Shown piece after piece: positions 1 through 7,328 of a stretch of 38,345 bases of DNA. Position numbers and translations under genes: made by a program. The notes under the pieces are model-generated. The model saw only the letters and a program-made list of their open reading frames with translations, was not told where the DNA came from and searched no databases. Each line of letters starts with the position of its first letter. The first letter of the stretch is position 1. The stretch comes from CAZEAC01 sp964510065 (GTDB taxonomy: Bacteria > Bdellovibrionota_C > UBA2361 > CAIXSY01): the NCBI GenBank assembly GCA_964510065.1, contig CAZEAC010000040.1, positions 1 through 38,345 on the forward strand, in the 5' to 3' direction.

Positions 1-824
1 AAAGTGACACCAATAAAGCGATCGCGCGGACTAAAGATTCTCGATAATGCGTCTACCACAAGCAAGGGAGCGGCGGTTGGTTCAAACATTTTATCGGTGC
101 CGCGGAAATTCTGCCACAAGAGCCGGCCTAAATTGGCGATAGGGTATTTAAGTCGCTGCACCGAATCAAATGCCTGGAGAAATAAGGCGCTTTCACTTTG
201 CTGTGATGTATGAAGCGCCAGGAGCAACCCAAAGAGCTTTGCCTGCGTCGAGCGAAACCTTGCACAAATCGGCAGCGAATAAAGTGAGTTAATCGTCTTT
301 TGATAAGCCAGATTAGTGACGGTTCCGTTCTCAAGCGAAAATTTAAAAAGCGCGGGGTGAGATATGAGCTCGCGGCTGATCGCGAGATAGGCGAGTTCAA
401 TACTCTCAATGTCGTTTGGGGTGGGAGGCTTGGCAAAAAAGTTTCCTTTTAGGCAGGCATCAGACAAGGAGTTCATAGCGTTACGAAAATAATGTGCTCT
501 CTCGGCTGAAGAATAAGGCGTGTTTGGTGCAGCCATTCGTAAGAATGCCGCTGCCGAGTTTAGCTGGTTACAGAACTGAAATACCTGCGTCGCCAATCTC
601 ATGTCTTGCGATTCGGGAAGGGTTGCCTTCTCAAGAAGGATCTCCGCGAGCGCGAGCTCGGCAAGCGCAAAAAGTGGCCCGTCATTTTCAATTAAAGTGT
701 TTGAGGCAGAGATGTTTGCCTCGCGGAATACTTTGTTGGCTTCCCTTTGGGTGATGGCAGCGCCACTATTTGCGGCGATAAGGGTGTCGAGACTGCTTTC
801 TGAATTCAACTGCGGGGCAGACAT
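1..824 (-). CDS. Hypothetical helical protein, 3' end cut off by the window edge
   Basis: An uninterrupted minus-strand frame of 274 codons opens with ATG at 824 (MSAPQLNSESSLDTL) and is still open at base 1, so the C-terminus is missing. I translated it codon by codon and found no stop. The product is rich in Ala, Leu, Phe and Asn, has no signal peptide or membrane segment, and looks all-helical with possible TPR-like spacing (for example LAELALAEILLEKATLP near residue 50). No family is recognised. The sequence just before the ATG (TTAGGAC) is a poor, too-close ribosome site, so the exact start is uncertain. The region downstream of this gene lies outside the window. The call that it is coding rests on frame length and plausible amino acid composition. 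Confidence 0.75.
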   Translation of the reverse strand, partial: MSAPQLNSESSLDTLIAANSGAAITQREANKVFREANISASNTLIENDGPLFALAELALAEILLEKATLPESQDMRLATQVFQFCNQLNSAAAFLRMAAPNTPYSSAERAHYFRNAMNSLSDACLKGNFFAKPPTPNDIESIELAYLAISRELISHPALFKFSLENGTVTNLAYQKTINSLYSLPICARFRSTQAKLFGLLLALHTSQQSESALFLQAFDSVQRLKYPIANLGRLLWQNFRGTDKMFEPTAAPLLVVDALSRIFSPRDRFIGVT

Positions 825-1153
825 GTCCTAAGAATATCGGCTGGCGAATTATGAGTCTAGCGGCGCGCTGATAAATGTATCTGCTCATCATTTACTCATT
901 ACGTGTGGAGAGTGGGTATTTCCCGTGAATGTGCAGGTGCATGTTCACGGGGAACTTTTACTTAATGAGTAGTTGCCAGAGTGTAAGTCCGAAGCTGCGC
1001 TTTATGGCAAATGCATTTCGTCAACAAAGCACTCGGGAAAACTTTTTGAATGCGTAGTGATATCAATATGATATGCCCCTCAAGCTGCACAGAATTGGGG
1101 CCGATAAGACTTATTAGGAAGTTTTACTGTCTGATGTACATGGAAGTTGTAGT
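825..1153. other. Intergenic region between divergent genes, with nested palindrome
   Basis: No gene is visible in these 329 bases. They separate the minus-strand partial gene from the plus-strand gene at 1154. An outer 8-bp inverted repeat (ACTCATTA 894-901 with TAATGAGT 963-970) encloses an inner one (CCCGTGAA 922-929 with TTCACGGG 944-951). The right half carries a sigma-28-like promoter motif (see 1080-1107). Confidence 0.6.
1080..1107 (+). promoter_or_regulatory. Possible sigma-28 (FliA-type) promoter
   Basis: GCCGATAA at 1100-1107 matches the enterobacterial FliA -10 consensus exactly. TCAAGCTG at 1080-1087 matches 5 of 8 bases of the TAAAGTTT -35 element, with a 12-base spacer, one longer than usual. 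It would start RNA about 40 bases before the ATG at 1154. An exact 8-mer is expected about once by chance in a window of this size, and another copy lies inside lptF, so position and orientation are the main support. Confidence 0.35.
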
Positions 1154-1486
1154 ATGACCGTTACAGTTGTAAAAGGGCTTTTACAGCCACTTGCCACAGA
1201 GCAAAGCCGATCAGCGTACGCAAACTCACAAAACAATCAGTCCCAGGTGCAGGCGTCAAAGAATGCCGCAAGTGCAGTTGCACAAAGTTCCGATGCCGTG
1301 GTGACAAGTTTACGCTCCTCTTCAATTGGCGCCGTTGATAGGCCGTCTAAAGGAAAACCAATCGAGAGTGAAAAGGAAGCAAGAGCTGTGGCCGAAAGCA
1401 TCGCAGCCGACATAAAGGCGGATAAGAATGGCGAAGGGCTTGGCGTACATAAGCTAAGTGGTAATGCCGAGAAAAGTCTAAGTTAG
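1154..1486 (+). CDS. Small Ser/Ala/Gln-rich hypothetical protein, possibly motility-linked
   Basis: This 110-residue protein starts at ATG 1154 with a good ribosome site (GGAAG 1142-1146, 7 bases upstream). The N-terminal half is rich in Ser, Ala, Gln and Asn, resembling the amphipathic termini of flagellin-like or hook-associated proteins. The C-terminal half contains a charged helix (SEKEARAVAESIAADIKA, about residues 72-89). There is no signal peptide, membrane segment or cysteine. No family is recognised. A sigma-28-like promoter just upstream would fit a late flagellar or motility gene, but no other flagellar gene is in the window, so that role is inference. It stands alone, with about 400 bases of repeats after it. 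Confidence 0.6.
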   Translation: MTVTVVKGLLQPLATEQSRSAYANSQNNQSQVQASKNAASAVAQSSDAVVTSLRSSSIGAVDRPSKGKPIESEKEARAVAESIAADIKADKNGEGLGVHKLSGNAEKSLS

Positions 1487-1535
1487 GCCTTCCCTTGGTA
1501 ATTACTTATTAACCCCAGGTATTCTTGCCCTCACT

Positions 1536-1598
1536 CTGTGACCTCTGTGTCTCTGTGGTTTTTATAGTATTTAAACCACAGAGACACAGAGGTCACAG
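1536..1598. repeat. ACCACAGAG-family palindrome, copy A (perfect 26-bp arms)
   Basis: The left arm 1536-1561 and right arm 1573-1598 are exact reverse complements over 26 bases, with an 11-base AT-rich loop. The core is CTCTGTGGTTT / AAACCACAGAG. Related copies lie at 15370, 23869 and 23982, and a half copy at about 38291. It could act as a bidirectional terminator or be a non-autonomous mobile palindrome. Confidence 0.9.
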
Positions 1599-1709
1599 CG
1601 CGGCGTAGCCGCAACCAAAATGTCGAAGGGGCGCCGTTCCGGCACGCGCGAGGAAGGGCGCGTGCCTACACTGGGCCGCGCTGCGTCTCCTGTGTTGTCC
1701 CTCCGGGGG

Positions 1710-1728
1710 GTTTCGGCTCCGCCGAAAC
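1710..1728. terminator. Stable hairpin GTTTCGGC-TCC-GCCGAAAC
   Basis: An 8-bp perfect stem with a 3-base loop. No T-run follows on the plus strand, so intrinsic terminator function is uncertain. It abuts the inverted repeat at 1730. Confidence 0.35.
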
Positions 1729-1729
1729 A

Positions 1730-1788
1730 GTATTGCTATCCATCAGAAAATCTTCCCAAAATTAGAAGATTCTGACGGATAGCAATAC
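1730..1788. repeat. Long inverted repeat (GTATTGCTATCC arms)
   Basis: Arm 1730-1748 pairs with 1770-1788 with one mismatch over 19 bases. The stem can extend inward (ATCTTC with GAAGAT) past a 2-base bulge. The sequence is unrelated to the ACCACAGAG family. No second copy was seen in the window. Confidence 0.8.
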
Positions 1789-1884
1789 AGAGTAGCGAAA
1801 AAAGCCACCCACACTTAATGAGTAGTTACTCCCCTTGTGGAGTGAAATGCAGCATGAGAGTGTTCTGAGAGAGGCAACTCTCCT

Positions 1885-2448
1885 ATGTCGGAAACACCGC
1901 TCACTTTCGCAGAAAAAAGCTATTTGGAACTGTCTAAGAGTAAGGGCACGGCGATCGAGCAAGCCGACCTCGCGAAGCTTATTGTCGAACTAAAGAGTAG
2001 AATTGAGGCTAGCTCCATCGGGGCGATCTCTGGAGTAGATGAGCTGGCCAGGGCGCGTGCCGAACAGCTGCTTGCGCTGGTTGTCGCCGACAAGGCGATA
2101 TTAGAATTCAAGAAAGCCCTGAGTTTTTCCAAAGATCAGGCGTTAAATTACCGTGTTGTTGATATTTACGGCCGAGTACTTTCATGCCGCGCGCTGAGCG
2201 ATGAGATCGAGGTTGGAACGCCTGGACAGATTAGGGATTGTCATTTTGCCTCTCTTAATCGAGCGCTAGAGGGTGTGATTGCTTCGTTACTGCTCGAGGT
2301 TGAGAGCGGAAGGTGGGCTGGAGGTGATGCCGGAAAAGCCGATTCTATAAATTTAGGACTAGAAGCGCTTCGATCTGCCTATAAATTGGTTTGTGGGCTG
2401 CGGAAAAACTCGAAAGCCGAGAACTGTCTATTGATTTCAGATAGATAG
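1885..2448 (+). CDS. Hypothetical alpha-helical protein
   Basis: A 187-residue protein without a recognised family. It starts at ATG 1885 behind a strong Shine-Dalgarno (GAGAGAGG 1867-1874, 10 bases away). The GAGAG of that site can pair with CTCTC at 1878-1882, which could mask it. The protein is mostly helical, acidic in its first half, and cytosolic in appearance, with no signal or membrane segment. It is rich in Ala, Leu and Ser (for example ELARARAEQLLALVVADKAI, about residues 53-72). The gene lies upstream of rplM on the same strand with a 118-base gap, and there is no obvious functional tie. I cannot assign a role. Confidence 0.6.
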   Translation: MSETPLTFAEKSYLELSKSKGTAIEQADLAKLIVELKSRIEASSIGAISGVDELARARAEQLLALVVADKAILEFKKALSFSKDQALNYRVVDIYGRVLSCRALSDEIEVGTPGQIRDCHFASLNRALEGVIASLLLEVESGRWAGGDAGKADSINLGLEALRSAYKLVCGLRKNSKAENCLLISDR

Positions 2449-2496
2449 CTCCGAACGCGAGTGCGACTTTTGGGCCCACTTAGTTTGCCAAGCAGC

Positions 2497-2524
2497 TTGA
2501 CCATTTTCGCTAATATGCTAGTTT
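2497..2524 (+). promoter_or_regulatory. Weak candidate promoter for rplM-rpsI
   Basis: TTGACC at 2497-2502 is a good -35 match. With a 16-base spacer the -10 would be TAGTTT at 2519-2524, which matches poorly. The region is AT-rich and lies about 45-70 bases before the rplM ATG, as expected for a ribosomal protein promoter. Confidence 0.2.
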
Positions 2525-2566
2525 AACAGCTCGTTTTTTTTAGCCTTTAAGGCCTGAGTTAAAATT

Positions 2567-3028
2567 ATGGATACCTCGGTTCCTTCTAAAGAGGAAGCAC
2601 GCGAAGAGCGTAAGTGGCACCTTATCGATGCTGACGGTTTGGTTCTTGGCCGTTTGGCTAGCGAAGTCGCGGCGCTTTTGCGCGGCAAGCATAAAGCAAA
2701 TTTTGCTCCCCATGTTGATTGCGGTGACGGAGTGGTCGTAATCAACGCCGAGAAAATTGTGCTTACCGGAGCCAAGCTCGAAAACAAATTTTATCACGAT
2801 CATACTGGACATATCGGTAACGTAGTTTCGCGAAGTGCGGGTGAGCTTTTGCGAACCGATGCGCCTGAGCTAATTAAGCGGGCAGTTCGTGGCATGCTCC
2901 CTAAGGGAGTTCTCGGCCAACACATGCGCCAAAAGCTTAAGGTATATACGGGTAGCGCACATGAAAATAGTGCGCAGAAGCCTGTGAAGTACGAGCTCAA
3001 GTACACTAAAGCGGTTCACGCCGAGTAG
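2567..3028 (+). CDS. rplM: 50S ribosomal protein L13
   Basis: This 153-residue protein matches L13 along its whole length. It has WHLIDADGLVLGRLASEVA near the N-terminus (about residues 17-35), the conserved block FAPHVDCGDGVVVINAEKI (46-64), the tract YHDHTGHIG (76-84), and RAVRGMLPKGVLGQHM (104-119). L13 is an early-assembling protein of the large subunit. The roughly 12 extra N-terminal residues (DTSVPSKEEARE) are acidic and unremarkable. No strong Shine-Dalgarno precedes ATG 2567. The gene is followed after 38 bases by rpsI, the near-universal bacterial rplM-rpsI pair. Confidence 0.97.
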   Translation: MDTSVPSKEEAREERKWHLIDADGLVLGRLASEVAALLRGKHKANFAPHVDCGDGVVVINAEKIVLTGAKLENKFYHDHTGHIGNVVSRSAGELLRTDAPELIKRAVRGMLPKGVLGQHMRQKLKVYTGSAHENSAQKPVKYELKYTKAVHAE

Positions 3029-3066
3029 TAGGTATTAACTAGGGTAGGGAAGGTAACGAGGTAAGT

Positions 3067-3468
3067 GTGGCGACATCAAAGAAGAATTCGATAGTAACTG
3101 TGGGGCGCCGCAAGTCGGCAACTGCGCGAGTTTTCCTCAAAGCGGGCGAAGGCAAGTTCATTGTAAATGGGCTTCCTGTTGACGACTACTTCGGTCGCGC
3201 TACTTCGCAGATGATCGTACGGCAGCCTTTGGCGCTTCTTAGTGTTCTTGATAAATTTGACGTTCTTGTAAATGTGAAAGGTGGCGGCCCGGCGGGACAA
3301 GCTGGAGCAGTCCGTCATGGCATTGCTCGCGCGCTGAATGCGGCGGATCCAGCACACCGCCCCGCGCTTAAAAAAGCCGGCTACCTTACCCGCGATCCGC
3401 GTGAAGTTGAGCGAAAGAAATACGGGCATCATAAGGCTCGTCGTCGTCCGCAGTATTCAAAGCGATAA
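3067..3468 (+). CDS. rpsI: 30S ribosomal protein S9
   Basis: This 133-residue protein is a full-length S9: VGRRKSATARVFLKAGEGK (about 12-30), VKGGGPAGQAGAVRHGIARAL (70-90), LTRDPREVERKKYG (107-120), and the invariant C-terminal SKR that reaches the ribosomal P site. It starts with GTG at 3067, supported by GAGG at 3058-3061. Co-transcription with rplM is expected from the 38-base gap. After the stop, 203 bases precede the next gene. They contain a 6-bp hairpin (3560-3578) and a longer-range pairing (GCTCCTG 3503-3509 with CAGGAGC 3587-3593) but no T-run. Confidence 0.97.
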   Translation: MATSKKNSIVTVGRRKSATARVFLKAGEGKFIVNGLPVDDYFGRATSQMIVRQPLALLSVLDKFDVLVNVKGGGPAGQAGAVRHGIARALNAADPAHRPALKKAGYLTRDPREVERKKYGHHKARRRPQYSKR

Positions 3469-3671
3469 GAGCGACTTGGTACTGGAAGTTCTGGTATCGA
3501 AAGCTCCTGCGCGGTAGCACGTTCTCGATTACGAATTTAATAACTCGAATAGCTAATTGCTGCGTTTGTCGCACGCAGTTCGGCGTCAGGAGCCCGCGCC
3601 ACGAATCCACTTCTGTCCATATTTAGCCGGTCGGTGTAAAAGAGGAGCTGCTTGAGGAGAGGATAGAACGA

Positions 3672-4490
3672 GTGCACGAGTGCGCGGGTATTGTAATTGG
3701 TGCAGTTGCCGAAGGGTGTCTTCGCGATACTGTGATTGGTCTTAGCACACTTAGGGGCACGGGCTATCGCGGGAGGGTAATGCTTTGGGCCGCGGCGGGC
3801 TTTTCAGAGCGTAGCCGTGCGCTTCTTGCCCCTTTCGCGGTAGAGTTCCCGGCATGGGACGTCCCGACGGATCTTCAGCGATTTTCGACCGGTGTTCAGA
3901 AGTATTTCTTCGCACGTGAGCTTCTTCGAGAGCTACATTGTGGCACGGAACCGGTACTATTTGGGGTATTGAATGCAATGCTCTTTCAGAAAAATCCCGT
4001 GAGTCTCGTTGATGGGCAAAAACTCTTAGTTGCCACTATGTCGCGCGAGACCGCCGTTGGCAGTATTCCAGGTGCGCGTTATTGGATTCATCGGCTCTAT
4101 GGGCTGCGTCGTTTTTGGCAGATCGCCAAGCGCCCACTTCTGAGCGAACTGTGCCTACTTGGATCAGCGCACGCTATGAGTAGCTATCTCGCCGCAATGT
4201 GTGAACATATTGCCGCGATTGAGCAGTCGTATTCTCGCTGCGCGTTCCTAGCCGCAATCCATAACGAGCTCTTGTACGGCGAGTTGGCGCACTTGGTGGC
4301 GCCTGCCAATAGCGAAAAGCCTGATTGCATTTTGCTCGGATATGACGGTCTCTCCGATCTCAGGCTAGATTCTCGAGCAGATATTGTCGCCGAAGGCGGC
4401 TATAAACCTGGGGTGATTCTCAATTACAAAGCAGCGCTTCATTTGGCAAGATTTTACGTGCAACGCTATTCGGAATGTGGTCTTCGATGA
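3672..4490 (+). CDS. Glycosyltransferase-like protein with degenerate active site
   Basis: A 272-residue protein starting at GTG 3672 behind a strong Shine-Dalgarno (GAGGAGAGGA 3654-3663). Its layout resembles GT-A glycosyltransferases of the type having RxxxYxxxL...VLLTDVRDVVFQxDPF...CSG...DQGxHN...HQYDR, recalled from family knowledge. The equivalents are VQKYFFARELL (75-85), LFGVLNAMLFQKNP (96-109), LLGSA (162-166), AAIHNELLYG (194-203) and LNYKA near the C-terminus. The DxD-like, Cys-Ser-Gly and DQG positions are therefore all replaced. It overlaps the next glycosyltransferase gene by 4 bases (ATGA), implying translational coupling. It may be a non-catalytic partner of that enzyme. Family membership is inference from pattern, not alignment. 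Confidence 0.6.
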   Translation: MHECAGIVIGAVAEGCLRDTVIGLSTLRGTGYRGRVMLWAAAGFSERSRALLAPFAVEFPAWDVPTDLQRFSTGVQKYFFARELLRELHCGTEPVLFGVLNAMLFQKNPVSLVDGQKLLVATMSRETAVGSIPGARYWIHRLYGLRRFWQIAKRPLLSELCLLGSAHAMSSYLAAMCEHIAAIEQSYSRCAFLAAIHNELLYGELAHLVAPANSEKPDCILLGYDGLSDLRLDSRADIVAEGGYKPGVILNYKAALHLARFYVQRYSECGLR

Positions 4491-5416
4491 ATTCGGAACC
4501 TATTGTCTTTGTGCATAAGCTCTATGAGGGTGCGGAGCGGATTCGGTACTTTGTCTCGGCGGCGACACAGGCGGCGAGACTGCACCCCGAGAGACAGACG
4601 TTTTTCATTTCGGACAGAAAATTCGAAGGTGAATTACCACCCGAAGTCCACTGCGTCAGCATGGCCGAGTACCAGCGTAGCGCGCTGCTGTTTGCTGAGC
4701 ACTATCTCCATATAAGTACGAATAGTATCGAAGCAGAGCGCTTCTGCTTGGAGCGCTGGTTTGTTCTGCGCGACTTTCTTCGTCAACATAAGTTTACAGG
4801 TTGTCTCTATCTTGATTCTGATGTGTATCTACTTGAAAACGTCGCGCGCGCGTGGCAGCTGCTCGGTTCCAATCGCGTTGCGCTTTCGTCGCCCAGTCCG
4901 CACATTCTTTTTATTAAAGATTCGGAAGTTCTTGAGCAGTTCTGTGAGTACCTACTTAGGCTTTATAGAGGTGATGACCTTGAGGCGCTAGGCGAATTCT
5001 GTGATTTAATTATGCGTGCCGATCAAGCAGGGCAAGACACCATAATTAGTGACATGACGCTTTGGCCGATGTTTATCGAGCGAGCGAAGATCCCTTTTTG
5101 CGATCTTGGAAAATTTGAGGGTACTGAGTATTTTGATCACAGTTTAGGCTCGCCCCAGGAGCGCTGGGAAATGCTTAGTGATCTGCGGCCGCTCCCCGAG
5201 GGTGTTGCCGATACCAAAAACCTTCGCTTTCGCGAGGGGCAGATATTTTGTCGTGATAAGAAGCTGGGCAGAGATCGAAGCTACGCAGCGCTGCATTGCC
5301 AAGGAACGCGAAAATATATGATCGAACATATAGCGTCGTTACGAAAGCTGAGCATTGAAAAACAGACTGAGTTTCAGCTTGCGGACGTGATCCATCACTT
5401 CCATATGATGGCGTAG
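4487..5416 (+). CDS. GT-A-fold glycosyltransferase
   Basis: A 309-residue protein with CLYLDSDVYLL (about 106-116), a DxD motif for metal and nucleotide-sugar binding, preceded by RFCLERWFVLRDFLRQH, the helix that typically leads into it in GT8/GT32-like enzymes. The N-terminus IVFVHKLYEGAERIRYFVSAA fits the nucleotide-binding strand and helix. No membrane segment is seen. I chose ATG 4487 because it forms the ATGA overlap with the upstream stop. An in-frame ATG at 4475 would add four residues. The residues between 100 and 300 show no obvious disruption, so this is probably the active member of the pair. The acceptor and sugar donor cannot be deduced. Confidence 0.75.
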   Translation: MNSEPIVFVHKLYEGAERIRYFVSAATQAARLHPERQTFFISDRKFEGELPPEVHCVSMAEYQRSALLFAEHYLHISTNSIEAERFCLERWFVLRDFLRQHKFTGCLYLDSDVYLLENVARAWQLLGSNRVALSSPSPHILFIKDSEVLEQFCEYLLRLYRGDDLEALGEFCDLIMRADQAGQDTIISDMTLWPMFIERAKIPFCDLGKFEGTEYFDHSLGSPQERWEMLSDLRPLPEGVADTKNLRFREGQIFCRDKKLGRDRSYAALHCQGTRKYMIEHIASLRKLSIEKQTEFQLADVIHHFHMMA

Positions 5417-5702
5417 GCTTGAGTGCCTCTGTGCAAGGGAAGACCGTAAGTAAAGGAAAGAAAGTAACAGGGAAGCTTTGCCGAAGCGATGGTCAACGAA
5501 AGGCTGTGACTGAAAGTGATACTGAAAGAGGTTCGTGGAGAGCGCGAAGAGCTAAACGTCAAAAAACTAAGCGAGGGAAGGCGATTTTAGGCTGTGTCGA
5601 GTGAACCACCAATTGATCAAATGGGAGGCTCATCCGGGCTACAGGTCTTTCCGTATTGTTCGCCTTCCTCTCGCAAAAACAAAAAAACACCAAATTAATA
5701 AA

Positions 5703-5888
5703 CTGTCGGGCCCCGGACGCCAAGGAGGTGGGGGTTGAGGAACCCCGCTGAAGAAACGTTCCGGCAGCCCGACAGAAATCAAAAAAATTAAAAACTCTCC
5801 GGCGTTGGTGGGAGTCTGGCTTTCGCGCAGACTCCCACCTTTGCATACGCCACTAAGGGAGGCACCAAGGAGTTGGGCGGAAGGGCCC
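5703..5888. ncRNA. Candidate structured RNA domain
   Basis: CTGTCGGG (5703-5710) pairs with CCCGACAG (5768-5775). Inside it CCGGA (5713-5717) pairs with TCCGG (5760-5764), and GGGGTT-GAGG-AACCCC forms a tip hairpin (5731-5746). Next comes a perfect 12-bp hairpin (5807-5818 with 5828-5839), then GGGC/GCCC (5875-5888). The motif CCAAGGAG recurs just 5' of both the first tip hairpin (5720-5727) and the last small hairpin (5865-5872). Strand and expression are unknown. Confidence 0.3.
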
Positions 5889-5929
5889 GAAGGAAAACTC
5901 AAGGAGAATGAAAACCGTTAAACCGAACT

Positions 5930-5992
5930 TCTACTCACTCTCCACGAGAGAGCAATCGCAAAGCCGCGATAATTCTCTAGTAGAGGAGTAGA
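5930..5992. other. Cloverleaf-like four-way junction
   Basis: TCTACTC (5930-5936) pairs with GAGTAGA (5986-5992). Between them sit three perfect arms: CTCTC/GAGAG (5938-5950, loop CAC), ATCGC/GCGAT (5955-5970, loop of 6) and CTCT/AGAG (5975-5985, loop AGT). Stem lengths 7, 5, 5 and 4 in 63 bases do not fit a real tRNA: there is no 7-base anticodon loop and no GTTC T-loop. It may be a structured RNA element or chance. Confidence 0.3.
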
Positions 5993-6239
5993 TTACGATC
6001 TGCCCGAAAAAAATTGTAAATGCGTTCTAATGGATAACCCGTGGATACTACCGTACTGGTGCCAATTATGCAAATTATGCCTGCTCATTAGGTATGGGAA
6101 ACAGGGATCCAAGCTCTGCGAAACCCCGTGCCCACTGTGTCAAGGAGTAGTTGCCAAGAACGAAAGTAACCAGCCGAAACTCCATGCCTTTTCGCGCCGA
6201 AGCTTATAGTAATCGGAGCAGTGGGCAAAAGGTGAGCGT

Positions 6240-7328
6240 TTATGGCGATTCCGCTCCAAGGCTTAAAACCGCTCCCACACTAAGCAGCAAGAAATTCGCT
6301 AGCCACGCGGCAAAGAGCGGATTCCATAGCTCAGCCCTTCCAAATGAGACACTCAACGAATGGACTGTGTAATAGAGAAAGGCAATGACAATTGCAGCAA
6401 TGAAACTCGAAGCAAGGCTGCCTGAGCGCGCAGGCTTTAAGGCAAACGGAACAACTGCGGGAATGAGAAGCAGAATGACGAAGGGGAAAGAGAGCTTTTG
6501 ATAGAGATCTGGCAAATAACTCGCAACATTGACACCATTTCGAACCTGATTCTTGATGAATTTCTTAAGCTGGTGATAGCTCATTGAAAAAGGATCGGCT
6601 TTTACATCATAGAACTCACGCGGATTCGTGGTAATCGGCAAGGGCAGAGTTTTGATTTCGCGCACATCACGCACATGCTCGCGATCGAGTGAGTACTCGA
6701 CAATGTTTTGCATATTCCAGCCCAACAGATCGTTGAGCCATGTCGCTGTCGTTGCGTCGATCCGTCGTTCAACTGCGAACTCTTTGTTCATCTCCAGCTG
6801 CGACAGCTGATGCATCGAATTGTCACGCGAATCGAAGAGGCCAACTGAATAAAAAGTATTTCCGGAACGCCACCAAAAATCATTTTGACTGTAGGTGCCT
6901 TTCTCGTGTTTGCGTTGAATATCAATATTATATATCTCACGAACGCGGCGAGTGGAGTAGGGCACTACCAACTCGTTGAGCCCAATCGATAAGAGACTCA
7001 ATACTAATCCAGCGAGGTAAAGTGGTTTTGTGATCCAAAGCACGGTTAGTCCAGAGGCGCGAAGCGCAGTGGCTTCGGAATTCTTGGAAAGCATGCCGAT
7101 GCTGAAAATAATCGCCACAAGCATTGCGACCGGCAGCATCAGGCTCAATATAAGTGGTACCTTCAAAGAAAAATACTCGACCACAATTAGAAAAGGGGTG
7201 CCTCGTGGAACAATATTGTCAATTCGCTCAAGAATATCAAAAATTAAGAAAAGAAGAGTTAATACGGCGAGCGAGAGTCCGAAGTTTTTGAGAAATATTC
7301 CCAAAATATAGCGATGTATAATCTTCAT
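6240..7328 (-). CDS. lptG: LPS export ABC transporter permease LptG
   Basis: A 362-residue protein of the YjgP/YjgQ permease family. It opens with MKIIHRYILGIFLKNFGLSLAVL, then has three N-terminal membrane segments (about 10-30, 55-80, 100-120), a periplasmic domain of about 150 residues, and three C-terminal segments (about 275-355). NSEATALRASGLTV (82-95) is the cytoplasmic coupling region that meets LptB. With LptF and LptB it extracts lipopolysaccharide from the inner membrane and passes it to LptC/LptA. The start overlaps the lptF stop as ATGA, indicating coupled translation. I assign G to this gene by its downstream position and short periplasmic domain. Confidence 0.9.
   Translation of the reverse strand: MKIIHRYILGIFLKNFGLSLAVLTLLFLIFDILERIDNIVPRGTPFLIVVEYFSLKVPLILSLMLPVAMLVAIIFSIGMLSKNSEATALRASGLTVLWITKPLYLAGLVLSLLSIGLNELVVPYSTRRVREIYNIDIQRKHEKGTYSQNDFWWRSGNTFYSVGLFDSRDNSMHQLSQLEMNKEFAVERRIDATTATWLNDLLGWNMQNIVEYSLDREHVRDVREIKTLPLPITTNPREFYDVKADPFSMSYHQLKKFIKNQVRNGVNVASYLPDLYQKLSFPFVILLLIPAVVPFALKPARSGSLASSFIAAIVIAFLYYTVHSLSVSFGRAELWNPLFAAWLANFLLLSVGAVLSLGAESP

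Larger units (their letters stand above)
1487..1884. other. Repeat-rich intergenic region
   Basis: No gene is visible in these 398 bases. In order they hold an ACCACAGAG-type palindrome (1536-1598), a GC-rich stretch, a terminator-like hairpin (1710-1728), an unrelated long inverted repeat (1730-1788), and a 15-bp sequence (1813-1827) that also occurs at 960-974. Confidence 0.7.
5417..6239. other. Long stretch without convincing gene, hairpin-rich
   Basis: About 820 bases separate two convergent units (glycosyltransferase on plus, lptG on minus). Short frames here have poor composition. The stretch holds two strong hairpin domains (5703-5775, 5807-5839), a smaller one (5875-5888), a cloverleaf-like fold (5930-5992), and a distant 9-bp inverted repeat (TGCCCACTG 6129-6137 with CAGTGGGCA 6219-6227). 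It does not match tmRNA, RNase P RNA or SRP RNA signatures as I know them. Confidence 0.6.

Noticed and set aside
128..436. Minus-strand 102-codon frame and plus-strand frames at 4, 494 and 601
   Set aside because: They lie in other frames over the long open minus-strand gene at 1-824.
5419..5604. 61-codon TTG-initiated frame after the glycosyltransferase gene
   Set aside because: Very basic, low-complexity product, no ribosome site, and only 2 bases after the preceding stop; most likely chance.
5600..6000. tmRNA, RNase P RNA or SRP RNA
   Set aside because: I looked for the tag-peptide region and T-arm of tmRNA, the conserved blocks of RNase P RNA, and the GGAAGGAAGCAGCC-type SRP loop on the strands; none was found.
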